In this document: positions 49,558 through 59,874 of the stretch, in pieces
Numbering within the stretch: position 1 is the first letter of the stretch
How the letters are laid out: every line of letters starts with the position of its first letter
Assembly: GCA_950295325.1 (NCBI GenBank)
Contig: OX485808.1
Span: forward strand, 8,806,501 to 8,870,500
Reading direction: 5' to 3'
From: Polytrichum commune
Taxonomy: Eukaryota; Streptophyta; Polytrichopsida; Polytrichales; Polytrichaceae
Length of the DNA stretch: 64,000 nucleotides
Made by a program: the position numbers and the translations under genes
The notes under the pieces: model-generated
The model's database searches: none
What the model was told of the DNA's origin: nothing
Seen by the model: only the letters and a program-made list of their open reading frames with translations

Positions 49558-52500
49558 CTAATTAAGTTCACATGGATGCTTTAGGAATTGGGTGGACCAC
49601 AATATAAAGTTGCCTACTGCTTGTCCCATTTTCGTGATCGGTGGGTCGTCCAAATCTACGCTGCAATAGAGAAGGTACTCGTTGAGTTTGCTCTTTTGTA
49701 CTTCCACTGAGACACACCCTTCTGGAATTGTGACCCCATGCAACTTGGACCCTTCCAGGTTAACCACTTTTCCAATACGAACCACCTCTTCTTCTTTCCC
49801 ATCTGCAACACCCATGATCTCAACAATATCGTCCTTGTAAAATTTCGAGGTCGATGAGCCTTCATCCTTTTGTCCGCTTATCTGCAATAACACAAACACT
49901 TGTAAATAAAGGAATGAGGACTGCCATTAAGATTATTCATGCACTTTAAGAAAACACCAAATGTGCAGTGCGTTGGATCCCCTTACCTTTGATGTGTTTT
50001 TCTCCTGGTGAGCCCCCATTTTGTCTTCTTTCCTATCTGGGGCCGAGACAACATGAATGCTTGATTGCTTCTGTTTTGCAGCTTGTCCATGTGTTTTCCT
50101 CTGCTCAACAACTGGGGATCCCTTCGAAGACCGGTTTTGCTCCCCCTCGTCCAAGGACCCCTTCTCCTTTCTCCTCCGCTCGCTGGTGGTACCCTTCTCA
50201 GTCCGGGGTATTTTCTGCTCACCCCCCATGATTTCCAACTTTTGACTCTTAGTGATCCTCCTTTTCTTCTCACCAGGTGGACGAGGCTTCGGGAGGGACG
50301 TCAAATCAATGTCGTCCACATCTTCCTTCCCTTTGCTGACTTCTTCCATCTGCATGCCCTCTCTTCCATCAGAGATTTCTTTGGAATCCTTAGATCAATC
50401 ATAGTCAGTCATGCAGTGACAGTCAATGTTATAGGGAATTTTCTGACTAAAGCTAGTTACAAATAGTCTAGAACGTGACTAATGTTAGTCATAGTCTCCA
50501 TAAACTTCACTGGCACTAGTCATAAGCAACTCGGAACTTTGAGGTTCATAGGCAACGAACACAAAAACACCTAAACTTAAACTGTGATTAACCATTGATT
50601 ATGTGTCTCAGACCTCTGCAACATACCTTTTCACTACAGACAACGTCGTCAATTTTCAGCTCATTCTTCATTTTCTCCCCTCCACTGTCATTTCCACGTT
50701 CAGGGACAATATTATCTTTGTCCACGTTCTCTGCTGAGCTGCTTGCAGCTCCACCTTCCACCTGTACATTTGGAGGAGGTACTGCGTCTGCATGTGGAAT
50801 CTTCAAGGCAGTTAATATCAACTTCAGGCTCTCCTCTAACCCATCCATGCGTATGTGTATGTCTCTATCCGGCACCATTTTCGAGTGCATGTTGGACGGT
50901 GAGCTGCGATCAAATCTGCTTCCTCCTGGTGACATAGAGGAGACATGGCTACCACCTGCCTTCCTAGTTACAACCTCTTTTTCCTTTCGCATGGACAAGT
51001 CAAATTCTTGCCGTGTTAGAGTCCTCTCCAATTCAATGGCCTGCACCAACATAGTCTTCCCTTGCAAAGTGGATCATTGAATCCCATCATAAAAGATTAA
51101 GGTAACATTGACTGCCTCAAACAAAGGTTGATGGTCCAAAACTTACCAGATTGTGTGCAAGCCCATCTGAGTCCCGAGCTGAGATCGATGGCCTCTTCAA
51201 CTGTGCCCGGTTCTCTTTTAGCTTCTCCGCCTCCTTTACCTTCCTCTCCTCCACAATCAGCTTTGAGAGGCTCACCCAATGGTCTTGACGAATGTGCTTA
51301 GGCTTTGTCCTCCCAGCTAATAATGCCTTCTTCAGCTGATATCTCTTAGTCTTCAACTGGGTTTTCAACAACGAGTGGAATGCTTCCTCGGTGACTCGCC
51401 CAAGTCCCCCCTCGTAATCAAAGGTGTTGTCAACACGTTGCTTGATGGAGAGCAACATTGTTGTGTTGTGCATGTGGTAGTTATCGACGCTGAAGTCCAC
51501 CTCTTGTGCGTGGCCCCGCAGGCATGTCATCCACAACGGCCTGTTTTGTCCGTAGGGATGGCCCTTCATGTCAACCTCCACTGTGTATCTCTTCTTGCCA
51601 TGGTGTTTTCTTTCCCGAACTCCCAATTGCTGCTGCAGCTCCACCTTTCGTCTGTGACTGCGTAGCTCAGAGTCCTCCTTCCGCATCACCGTGTCTTGCT
51701 CGAGCCTTTCACTTCCATGTCCCTGCCCATGTTGCGCACTGCCTCCAGAGTATTGTGCATGCGCGTGTTGTCCACCTTGTCGTCGACGTTGTGAACTCAA
51801 CAACTCCAACTTCTGCAACTCCAATTTCTTGATCTCCAGTCAAGTGACATGGCTGCATCCACGTGGGCATCACCTTCTGAATCGGGAGCGCGATCATCAA
51901 TATTTGATGATGGAATTCCCACATCGTCGACTGGAGGTTCCTCTTCGTAGAAATCATGCTCCATTGAATTGCATGGCCATAATGCTTGCGACATCTTAAC
52001 GGCAGGTGTACTCGTGGGGCGTGGTGCAGATTGGGTGATGCGCTTTTGAACCCTGAACTCAGGGGTGGATTGGGAAGGATGTTTCTTACAATCCACTGTG
52101 CTGGTTCTGACGTCTTCAGCTCCTGGACATGACATAAACATTGAATTTTGGGGAGTAGTCAGATTTTGGGGAGATGCTGATTACAACTAGTCATAGTTAT
52201 GGCAGTTGTGACTATAGGTAGTTATATGTTTGGTATACATGACTACAACTAGTCATACTGCAGGCAGATGTGACTATATGTAGTCAGATTTTTTGGTATA
52301 TATGACTACAACTAGTCATACTGCAGGCAGATGTGACTACAGAGATTAAGGTTTGGTATTGCATGAAACTACAACTCACATTGCCTACAGAAACAATGTA
52401 TCCCAATATGTGCTTTGATCAGTGTTACCTTTCCCTTAACTCGTAGAGGCAGTGTGGCTGGCTCTTCCCCCTCCTCTGACTCCGTATCCTCGTCGTTTTC

Positions 52501-53277
52501 AAATGGCTCCGAATCAGCAACACCATTTTCCTCGCAGACTGACCTATTTATCCTCGCAGATCTCCTCGTACTTGAAAGTGGGTTGGAAGGCTGTGTACAC
52601 CGCACAGATTGCCGAGTGGACCTCCGCTTATGTGGAATTGGAGCCTCCCTGGAGTCTGCATACATGTCAGACATCACATTTGCCATGCGATTCAAGACAT
52701 GACTTAAAATTTGTGGCAATCTAGCTACTTCTTGGAATACTTCTTCCACACGTTCGTCCAGCAAGTTCGCCACCAACATCATTATCTCCGGTACAGAGGG
52801 TGGATCATGATTAGGCATTTGTCCCATTAACAACCTATGCTGCAGCTAGAGGAGGAGTTGATAAACAAAATTAGGATTTAGTGAGCACTCAGAAGAGCTG
52901 GAGCTGCGCCGTTTTTTCCCTCTCTCAGGTGCCTTCGGAGGCTTCGAGCGCTTTGCACCCGCCACCCCTGCAGCCAAGTTGGTGATGCCCAACTCTCGAA
53001 ATCGAGCGAGATTGCGCTCGATGTTTGCTTTTCGCTGTGCCTCGTAGGCGTTTGGCACTCCGCGCTTAGGGGCAGCTGCCCTCGACCTCACCGCCTGCGC
53101 CTCCGCCGCGGAGTCCTCGCTGTTGGAGCCGATTTTGTTGTCGCCGCCACTGTTGTTGCTCACCCACTCCTCGCTTGACTGCTCCGCCTCGGACGTCTCC
53201 TGCGCTGAGGACGTCGCCGACTCCTTACTCTTCGAGCTGCTGCTCCTGCTCTCCGTCGACCACTTGGACTTCGCCAT
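49558..53277 (-). pseudogene. TnpA-like (Transposase_24 / En-Spm accessory) gene, disrupted
   Basis: The coding parts are on the minus strand. Exon 1-2 block 53277-52429 starts at ATG 53277, is Ser- and Lys-rich, and carries YEAQRKANIERNLARFRELG. A block at about 52118-51147 follows, then 51040-50627, 50349-49987 and 49881-49558. The 51.1-51.8 kb part reads RYTVEVDMKGHPYGQNRPLW, RVTEEAFHSLLKTQL and DHWVSLSKLIVEERKVKEAE, like plant Transposase_24 proteins. The final block, ending in ITKMGQAVGNFILW, resembles the C-terminal domain of TNP1/En-Spm proteins. TnpA-type proteins bind subterminal repeats and assist transposition. Breaks: an in-frame TAG at 52846-52848 with the same frame open on both sides; a one-base shift near 51836-51843 between AAMSLD and LEIKKLELQKLE; and an unresolved phase at the 52429/52118 junction. 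Donor and acceptor signals of the last three introns are good. Confidence 0.72.
52140..52345. repeat. TGACTA/TAGTCA palindromes in an intron of the TnpA-like gene
   Basis: Two near-identical units of about 63 bp (ATGACTACAACTAGTCATAC at 52239 and 52302, each followed by TGCAGGCAGATGTGACTA) plus further half sites. They lie between the second and third coding blocks, far from either end of the element. Confidence 0.65.
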
Positions 53278-53504
53278 GGCGGCCGCACACCCCCTTGCCG
53301 CGAAGACGACGTGAAGGTACCGCTTCGGCCGTGGACGTCGCCATTTCTCTGCCTCCCTGCAACTATAGGGTAAGACCTACACAATGGCACCAAGAGAAAT
53401 GGTTTAGTCTTGGTTGTGGCAATGTAGAAGCGAGTGACAATGCAATAAGACCGAATTAGGGTTTCATCATTAATTGGGGGGTGCTCATTGATTACTGAAT
53501 TTTG

Positions 53505-53651
53505 TAGTCATACTAGTCGTCACAGACACATGGCTGTTTATTTAGGGTCAGACTTGTGACTTGTGTGACTGCATGACTACAAGTAGTCATAATTAGGACT
53601 ACATGACTAAATCTAGTCAGATGTAGGGACAAAGTGACTACAGGTAGTCAT
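53505..53651. repeat. Right subterminal motif array of the CACTA element
   Basis: GTAGTCATACTAGTCGTCAC, TGACTACAAGTAGTCATAAT, CATGACTAAATCTAGTCAG and GTGACTACAGGTAGTCATAT follow one another just upstream of the TnpA-like gene start. They would place binding sites at its promoter side. Confidence 0.6.
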
Positions 53652-54036
53652 ATCACTGCTAGAGAATGATGTCCAAATCAACAAATAACCAACTATTTTT
53701 TGTTGAACTGTGTACGTCAATGACCATTTCAACAAAATTCTAATATTTTGTCAATTTGAACAAAATGAGTGTTCTTTTTTCTGTTAGATTACGTACTGTA
53801 CCTTTTCTTCGACAAATTAATGGGCTTTTAGATTTGGATATGCTGATATGACGATATTCAAAGGAAATAATTATTTTATTTTATTTTTTGTATTCACAAA
53901 AATGTATAAAGTTCTAACCCTGCACCACTTGCGCTGATGTTTTTCATCCATCCATTTTTTAATTTTTCCCTAAGGTTTAATAACATTTGTATGGGAAGGA
54001 TCATCAAAATATGAGAATGTGAACTTCTGAAAAATT

Positions 54037-54442
54037 ACATAAATAGCGGTTTTTGCAAAAAAACATACTCAGAGGTAAAATGTTTTTACATAAATAGCGG
54101 TTTTTGCAAAAAACATACTCAGAGGTAAATTTTTTTTACATAAATAGCGGTTTTTGCAAAAAATATACTCAGAGGTAAAATATTTTTACATAAATAGCGG
54201 TTTTTGCAAAAAACATACTCAGAGGTAAAATGTTTTTACATAAATAGCGGTTTTTGCAAAAAAACATACTCAGAGGTATAATGTTTTTACATAAATAGCG
54301 GTTTTTGCAAAAAAAACATACTCAAAGGTAAAATGTTTTTACATAAATAGCGGTTTTTGCAAAAAACATACTCAAAGGTATAATGTTTTTACATAAATAG
54401 TGGTTTTTGCAAAAAACATACTCAGAGGTAAAACAAACTCCA
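54037..54442. repeat. Minisatellite, eight units of about 50-52 bp
   Basis: Units begin ACATAAATAGCGGTTTTTGC at 54037, 54088, 54138, 54188, 54238, 54289, 54341 and 54391, and end ATACTCAGAGGTAAAATG. A further half unit with AATAGCGGTTTTTAG follows near 54450. AATAGCGGTTTTT is a word I associate with plant CACTA subterminal repeats, so this may be the remains of another element. Confidence 0.85.
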
Positions 54443-54459
54443 ACAAGAATAGCGGTTTT

Positions 54460-55625
54460 TAGTAATAAAAAATATATTAATCTTCAAGTAGGGTGTACAA
54501 ATAACATATGTATAAAAATATATTCAATCAACTGAAATAATATAATTCAACAAGTCAAAAGTCTTTATATACTATCTTCAAGCTCATAAAAGTAACAAAA
54601 TAAAAAATAAAAAAACTATACAATTAATACTTGAAATTATCTTAAATTCATATGAACACTACGTTTAAAAATAAAAATAAGTGAAGATTGACTCTCAAAG
54701 AAAAACAAATATCATAGTTTGAAACTTAAATTTAGATTGTACTATCGTTTATTTGATAAATTTTTAAATATCTATATTCAAAAAGAAATTTCACCAATGT
54801 CTTTTGTATCTTGATTACAAACAAAATATTCAATTTTTTTAATAAATAATATTATGTCCCAAGTCTAGTACTTTTCTACTAGTACCAAAAATCGCAATTT
54901 TTTTAATGTTTTAAAATCTGCTTTTAAAACAATGGGCTTTATTAAGACGGGAACTCCATATTGCTTATACCCCGTATTTTCAGTTGTACCATGATTTATT
55001 TTTGAAGCATAAAAACATATTAAAGTCCCACGCGTTGGACGAAAAAATAATTCATAATCCTTCATACGGAATTGTGCCCGTTCAATTCGAGAGTGGTCTA
55101 GAATCTCTGCAAAATATGTTCAATTCAATTACAACATCAGAAACTAGTGAATCCAACAAATTTTTAAAAACTTCTAGTATAACATACGATGACATAATTT
55201 TATACTAGTTTTAAAATAAATTCTGTGATTGAAAATTACCTTCATGGACCCAAAATATAAATCCGGAACCTTCATTTTTGTCATCTATATGGTCAGGAGA
55301 CCAATAGTTCTCTGTCACGCTCATCGTTGTGAATGGAGTATATCCAATACGATCCCACAGTAAAGTTATTCTTTAACTCATGATGTGTTAAGGATGGAGT
55401 TCAACCGGGAGTTATACATCCGATTCTAGTTTGACAAGTAACTGTTAATTATGCCTACTAATGATTGACCGAATAAATAGGTGGTTGACCCTTAAGAACC
55501 CAAGGTGAGGCAAGGGCATGGGCCACGGTGGGCCGCCCGGTTCCCGTATTTAGACCCGTGTTAGGTGGCCATGACTTTTGGGTGATATCATCGGCCGATG
55601 TCATCACGTGGGGTTAGCAAGGCCT
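54460..55625. other. AT-rich intergenic stretch, no gene recognised
   Basis: Very AT-rich up to about 55250, then more balanced. ORFs are 74 codons or fewer and unrecognised. No terminal repeats were found. Confidence 0.4.
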
Positions 55626-55629
55626 AAAT

Positions 55630-56100
55630 ATGGACATTTCCAATGGAATATCTGCGTTCCCAATATGAATATTTGTGTTTCCAATAGAATGTATGCGTTC
55701 CCAATAGGAAAACAACGTTTCCATATGTTTTTTTAGTGTTCCCGCTCACTCTTGGGCGTTCCCACATGAATATGCACCGTTCCCATTGATTTTTTTAATG
55801 TTCCCAACGGTTTCTTGGTATTCTTCATTGCAAAATCAGCATTTCCAATGACTTTAGAACGTTTTCAATGATTTTTTGGCGTTCCCGCATGTCAAAGTCC
55901 ACGTTCCTAGTCAAATCTCTACGTTTTCACATAATGTAGCCTACAAGATAAAGTTTCGAACGAATCAAACGGGCTCCCTATGATAAAATCGGCGTTCTCA
56001 CTTATATATGTAAGTTCTCACATGATAAACCATAATAAATAAAATTACATATATTTTAAACGGATTCCCGATGTCAGATTAAACGTTCTCTTTGCCGTAT
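55630..56100. repeat. Irregular GTTCCC-motif periodic array
   Basis: The hexamer GTTCCC or close variants (TTTCCA, GTTCTC) recurs mostly every 20-27 bases, for example in GCGTTCCCAAT, GTGTTCCCGCTC, GGCGTTCCCACATGAA and GGCGTTCCCGCATG. The bases between motifs are not conserved, unlike in a simple minisatellite. No ORF of note. Confidence 0.6.
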
Positions 56101-57129
56101 CACCATTCTTACATGATTTAGCCGATAAACAAATATCCTCGCACTTTAAAAATTCACAATGGGGGCATTCACGATTGGCATACTATTAAAACTGACTCTA
56201 TTCATTATTCATACCGGCATCAATTCCTTCCTACTTTCCAAGTTTCTTTCCATGAAGATAAGATAATGAAATCCCATGCCATATGCTATATATAGAATGG
56301 AACACAACCATACAATTGAATAATATTTATGGGAATGCCCCCATATACTTCCAAGATGATATATACTGAGCCAACAACAACCAAACTATAAGCAACATCT
56401 TGCCAACCTTACATGATGGTTTATGGAGTTCCTTCTCCACTTCAAAGCCGATGTGATTCTATGTGTATGCTAGCCTAGAACGTCACATAACCTACAATAC
56501 CATTACCGATATACACACATCACCAATGGAAATTCAAATCCCTCGCTCATTGTCTTCAATTAGCTCCTCGTGGATAGGAAATTCACCAAAAACATACATG
56601 TTGTGTTGTCATACGCAACATCCATAATGCCAAGTCATCGGGTCCACAATGTTCATAGCATTATTAAGTAGTGTGCATTTGTTCAAGCATATTCAAACTG
56701 AAACAACATTAGCTACAACAACCCATGGTTATATTCTCAGGGCCCACATAAACAAACGCACCTTATTCAACAATGTTATGTTAAGGCTCAAGATTATACT
56801 GCACATAAAATACTTTACTACTTGTATTGCTAGCATTGTCATACCATCACCATTGCTAAGGCTAAATACTAGAGCACCCCTATCAAGCTTTGTCCGCCCA
56901 AGAATATGCCGCCCTTGGTCCACGTGTAGTGCCTAGACCATAATTTTTTGGTCCAGCCAACGTTGCCCGTAGCTTGCTTGACTGGATGGAATTATGAATG
57001 GAGTAAGCTCCAACGATGTTAGTAATAATTCGAGCCACATACCTTCTTCGGGCATTGGGAACACGTCCTGCTCCCATTTCCCTTGTTCCACACAACATCT
57101 ATTATTGTGTTATGCAAACAATATCTACT
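56101..57129. other. Intergenic stretch, no gene recognised
   Basis: Short ORFs on both strands (95 codons or fewer) without recognisable domains. A short microsatellite-like TATA run occurs near 56285. Confidence 0.4.
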
Positions 57130-57290
57130 CATGTGTTATGCACCAAATATGTGGAATGTGTTATGCAATAGGTCCAGATCTAGAAATGTGTTGTGCACCA
57201 GATCTAGATCTAGAAATGTATTATGCACCATATTCATATCCAAAAATGTGTTATGCACCATATCCAAATCCAAAAATGTGTTAAGCAACA
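57130..57290. repeat. Exact 30-bp tandem repeat
   Basis: AATGTGTTATGCACCA-type units start at 57155, 57185, 57215, 57245 and 57275, exactly 30 bases apart, with a shorter unit in front. The variable half carries CAGATCTAGATCTAG or CATATCCAAATCC. The period is divisible by three, so short frames stay open through it on both strands. That alone does not make it coding. Confidence 0.8.
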
Positions 57291-57861
57291 AAATTAAGGG
57301 ATCCGAACTTGTTAGTGCGCACAACTATTTCATACAAATAGTGCATGTAATCAAGTGGTATTTCTCTCTAAGCTTGTGATGCCAAGATTCTATAGCTTAG
57401 TGCAAACACCCTCTTGTTTTGTGCCTAAACTCACAAGATTTGTATGTTGTGCATGAGTATTCATGATCGTACTTAGTTTGATTATGTGCTAGTAGTTCAT
57501 GTGGTGTTATGAAATTTTGCTACATCTAATGATTATGTGGATTCACTACAATCTACCGTTCATATTAGTGTTGGCCCTTGATTGTTTTATACCCGTTCGA
57601 CTCAATCATCACTTATGAGTTTTGTAAGTCTCTAATCGGTTAGTTAATTCAATTTCTTTAGTAGCACATACTTGTTATTCTTATAACATATATCCACATG
57701 CACATAACATATTTACTTGTTGAATTTTGCGGTTCCAGCACAATTGATCAAGACATGGCTAGAAATAAGTTGTAGTTTGCGCAAACACTTACAATTCTCA
57801 TGAACATGAGAGTCTCAATTACTATGAGATGGTTAGCAAATCCAAATTGAGGTTGGAGGCA

Positions 57862-58135
57862 CTTTTCTCATAATTCTTAGAGCTCATATGAATATCATTT
57901 ACATCAACAAAGTGAAAATATTTGTGCTCATGAAGTGGTCATATAGGTCTCTCCAATCATGTTCACTATTGAGCCTAGAATATCTATCATATTTTGAACA
58001 TGTAGTCCAATCTCTTTTAAACACGCATCTTTTTGAATATTCGTTCTTGAAGACACCCAACCACATACCACAAAAAATTAGGTGGCCAATTAAGAAAAGT
58101 AACTTAATTAGGCATGTCCATCTTAGGAGGCCAAC
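57862..58135. repeat. Dispersed foldback-family copy
   Basis: One of the most complete single-arm copies: GAGCTCATATGAATATCATT, AACAAAGTGAAAATATTTG, GTGGTCATATAGGTCTC, TTCACTATTGAGCCTAGAAT, TAGTCCAATCTCTTTTAAAC, ACCACATACCACAAAAAATT and AGTAACTTAATTAGG in order. Non-coding. Confidence 0.55.
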
Positions 58136-58428
58136 TTGTTTGGCCATGGTCATTGGCTACTACAAGAATCTACTATTTTAGGTGTGTTGGACAAAACCCA
58201 ACCAATCATATCCCAACCATGGCACTCAAACCTAATATGAGATACACCCACTACTTAGTCCCTAAATTTGACCCCTTTGAAAATATGAATTAGAGATTTA
58301 GAAATTCAAAGTCTCACATGTAAACATTCTTGTTTAAACATTTACATTTGTTTTTAACATGAACATATTTCATCAAGTCATCCAAAGTTGGCATAACCTT
58401 ATTTTTAGTAGTTGTCGGTTTGTGAAAT

Positions 58429-58648
58429 TGTTAGAGGCCCCAAAGATACTAACTTAAACGAGGAAGAATGAAGAGCTGCCGAGAGCTTCGTATTTTCTGG
58501 AGAGGTGAGTGACTGAGGAGTTAGCCGCTGTGGAATGATGTGTGTGCTGCCTGGAGCTGGACTTGCAGTCACCCCGCACACATTAGAGAAACAGTAAGGT
58601 CAGCGTGTTTGTAGAGGTGCTTAATGTGTTGGGAGGGGTACATATGCA
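58429..58648 (+). other. Possible solo-length LTR (about 220 bp)
   Basis: The segment starts TGTTAGAGGCCCC and ends ACATATGCA, giving the TG..CA limits of an LTR, and is followed four bases later by a primer-binding-site-like sequence. The right-hand LTR would lie beyond the window, so the assignment cannot be tested here. It is more GC-rich than its left flank. Confidence 0.35.
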
Positions 58649-58652
58649 TGCT

Positions 58653-58662
58653 TGGTATCAGA
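58653..58662 (+). other. Possible primer-binding site for initiator Met-tRNA
   Basis: TGGTATCAGA matches the first ten bases of the usual plant retrotransposon primer-binding site (TGGTATCAGAGC). The next two bases do not match. The position just after a TG..CA-bounded segment supports the reading weakly. Confidence 0.35.
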
Positions 58663-59086
58663 TCTAAAGATTGAAGTATGTGAGAGTGAGAGTTGAGATT
58701 TCAAAAATTAGAGCATTCTGATGAGTTGGGGCCCTGATTGGTTACATATTAGAAAACTTCATCTCCCTGCTTGTAGACTTTAGATCTGAATCGAAGCACC
58801 ACATCGTGTGAGGAAACGAAGCACCAAGGACACAAACACACTGATACTCACGGTCGCAGCACTGATCCAGGATCACACTCCTGACAATAGATAGAACGCT
58901 ATACAGAAGGAGCCATAGGCTTCTTCTCCTTGTCATACACATTGCAATAACATTCTCCCTACTCCCTCTATCTAGCACAGGTACATGGACAACAGATCCA
59001 ACTAGATCGAGTTTACACCCATCTACACCGAATCTGCACCCAATGTGCACGCCAACCTGCACCGAATCTATCAACACCACGCTGGA

Positions 59087-59314
59087 ATGAAGAAGAGGAT
59101 CGAACCGTCACCGAAAGAAAGCCACACCGAAACAACAGAGAGGATCGAACTGTCACCGAAATCGAAAGAGAGCCACACCGAAACGGAGGCGAGGACCGAG
59201 CCCACAGAGGGGACCTGCTACACCGAAGGGGAGGAGATCCAGCCTGCAACAAGATTAGACTTCACCGAAAAGGAGGGGAACCGGGAGCTGGAGATCGCGA
59301 AATATGAAGAGTAA
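59087..59314 (+). CDS. Small ORF rich in (H/Y/F)TE motifs, function unknown
   Basis: It runs from ATG 59087 to TAA 59312-59314, 75 residues, very rich in Glu, Thr, Ser and Lys (SHTETTERIE, SHTETEARTE, GTCYTEGEE). It is built on the same CACCGAA heptamer that fills the next 500 bases. The following ORF (59324-59842) is in the same frame after this single stop, so the two may be one disrupted frame or two exons. I know no family like it. Confidence 0.35.
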   Translation: MKKRIEPSPKESHTETTERIELSPKSKESHTETEARTEPTEGTCYTEGEEIQPATRLDFTEKEGNRELEIAKYEE

Positions 59315-59323
59315 AAATCAAAA

Positions 59324-59842
59324 GTGCCAGCGATCCACAACGAAGGCACCACTACACCGAAACCAATAGCGAGCTACACCGAATCAATCCCATCGCCAGA
59401 AAGCACACCGAAATCTGTAGCAGTCTACACCGAATCAATCCCATTGCCGGAAAACACACCGAATTCTGTAGCAGTCTACACCGAATCAATCCCAGCGCCG
59501 AAAAACACACCGACCTCTGTGGCAGTCTACACCGAATCACCGAACTCTGTGGCAGTCTACACCGAATCGCCGAACTCTGTGGCAATCTACACCGAATCAA
59601 TCCCATCGCCGAAAAACACACCGAACTCTGTGGCAGACTACACCGAATCAATCCCAGCGCCGAAAAACACACCGAACTCTGTGGCAGTCTACACCGAATC
59701 AATCCCAGCGCCGAAAAACACACCGAACTCTGTGGCAGTCTACACCGAATCAATCCCAGCGCCGAAAGCCGAAACCCAGCAATCTGCAGGTACAATAAAG
59801 CCACAGAGATCTACAGCAACCGAGGAGAACAACACCAAATAA
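59324..59842 (+). CDS. Repeat-encoded ORF (17-residue units), function unknown
   Basis: Open for 172 codons from GTG 59324 to TAA 59840-59842. It contains no ATG, so it would need splicing, readthrough or a non-ATG start. It consists of 17-residue units of the form VYTESIPAPKNTPNSVA, with two shortened 10-residue units. The array is also open in frame +1, which continues into the long ORF at 59875-64000, and on the minus strand (59804-59352). Which frame, if any, is translated cannot be decided from sequence. Confidence 0.35.
   Translation: MPAIHNEGTTTPKPIASYTESIPSPESTPKSVAVYTESIPLPENTPNSVAVYTESIPAPKNTPTSVAVYTESPNSVAVYTESPNSVAIYTESIPSPKNTPNSVADYTESIPAPKNTPNSVAVYTESIPAPKNTPNSVAVYTESIPAPKAETQQSAGTIKPQRSTATEENNTK
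59369..59775. repeat. 51-bp tandem repeat array rich in CACCGAA
   Basis: Six 51-bp units (CTACACCGAATCAATCCC .. GCCGAAAAACACACCGAACT .. CTGTGGCA) and two consecutive 30-bp shortened units near 59520-59580. The heptamer CACCGAA extends beyond the array, from about 59028 to 59900, in otherwise different sequence. Confidence 0.85.
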
Positions 59843-59874
59843 GAGGACACACAACTGCTAAGAACCCAAACTCG

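Larger units (their letters stand above)
48614..53651. mobile_element. CACTA (En/Spm) transposon, non-autonomous, right end lost or unrecognised
   Basis: The left terminus CACTACTAGGAAAA at 48614 is a typical plant CACTA inverted-repeat end. Subterminal sequence on both sides is packed with near-palindromic TGACTA..TAGTCA motifs (48632-49500 and 53505-53651), the expected binding-site arrays of a TnpA protein. The only gene inside is a TnpA/Transposase_24-like one; no Tnp2 transposase is present. The matching right terminus TTTTCCTAGTAGTG was searched for by eye after 53651 and not found, so the right boundary is the last motif, not a proven end. Confidence 0.72.

Noticed and set aside
50595-51080. 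161-codon plus-strand ORF and other plus-strand ORFs at 49968-51999
   Set aside because: They are antisense to the TnpA-like coding blocks, which have splice signals and recognisable domains on the minus strand.
53653-53668. CACTGCTAGAGAATG, similar to the left CACTA terminus
   Set aside because: It is in direct, not inverted, orientation relative to 48614 and differs at several positions, so it is not the expected right end.
56883-57379. Short ORFs of 62-98 codons around the 30-bp repeat
   Set aside because: They are open because of the triplet period; no start context, domain or splice pattern supports translation.
59352-59804. 150-codon minus-strand ORF
   Set aside because: It exists only because the 51-bp repeat has a period divisible by three. 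It does not extend beyond the array.
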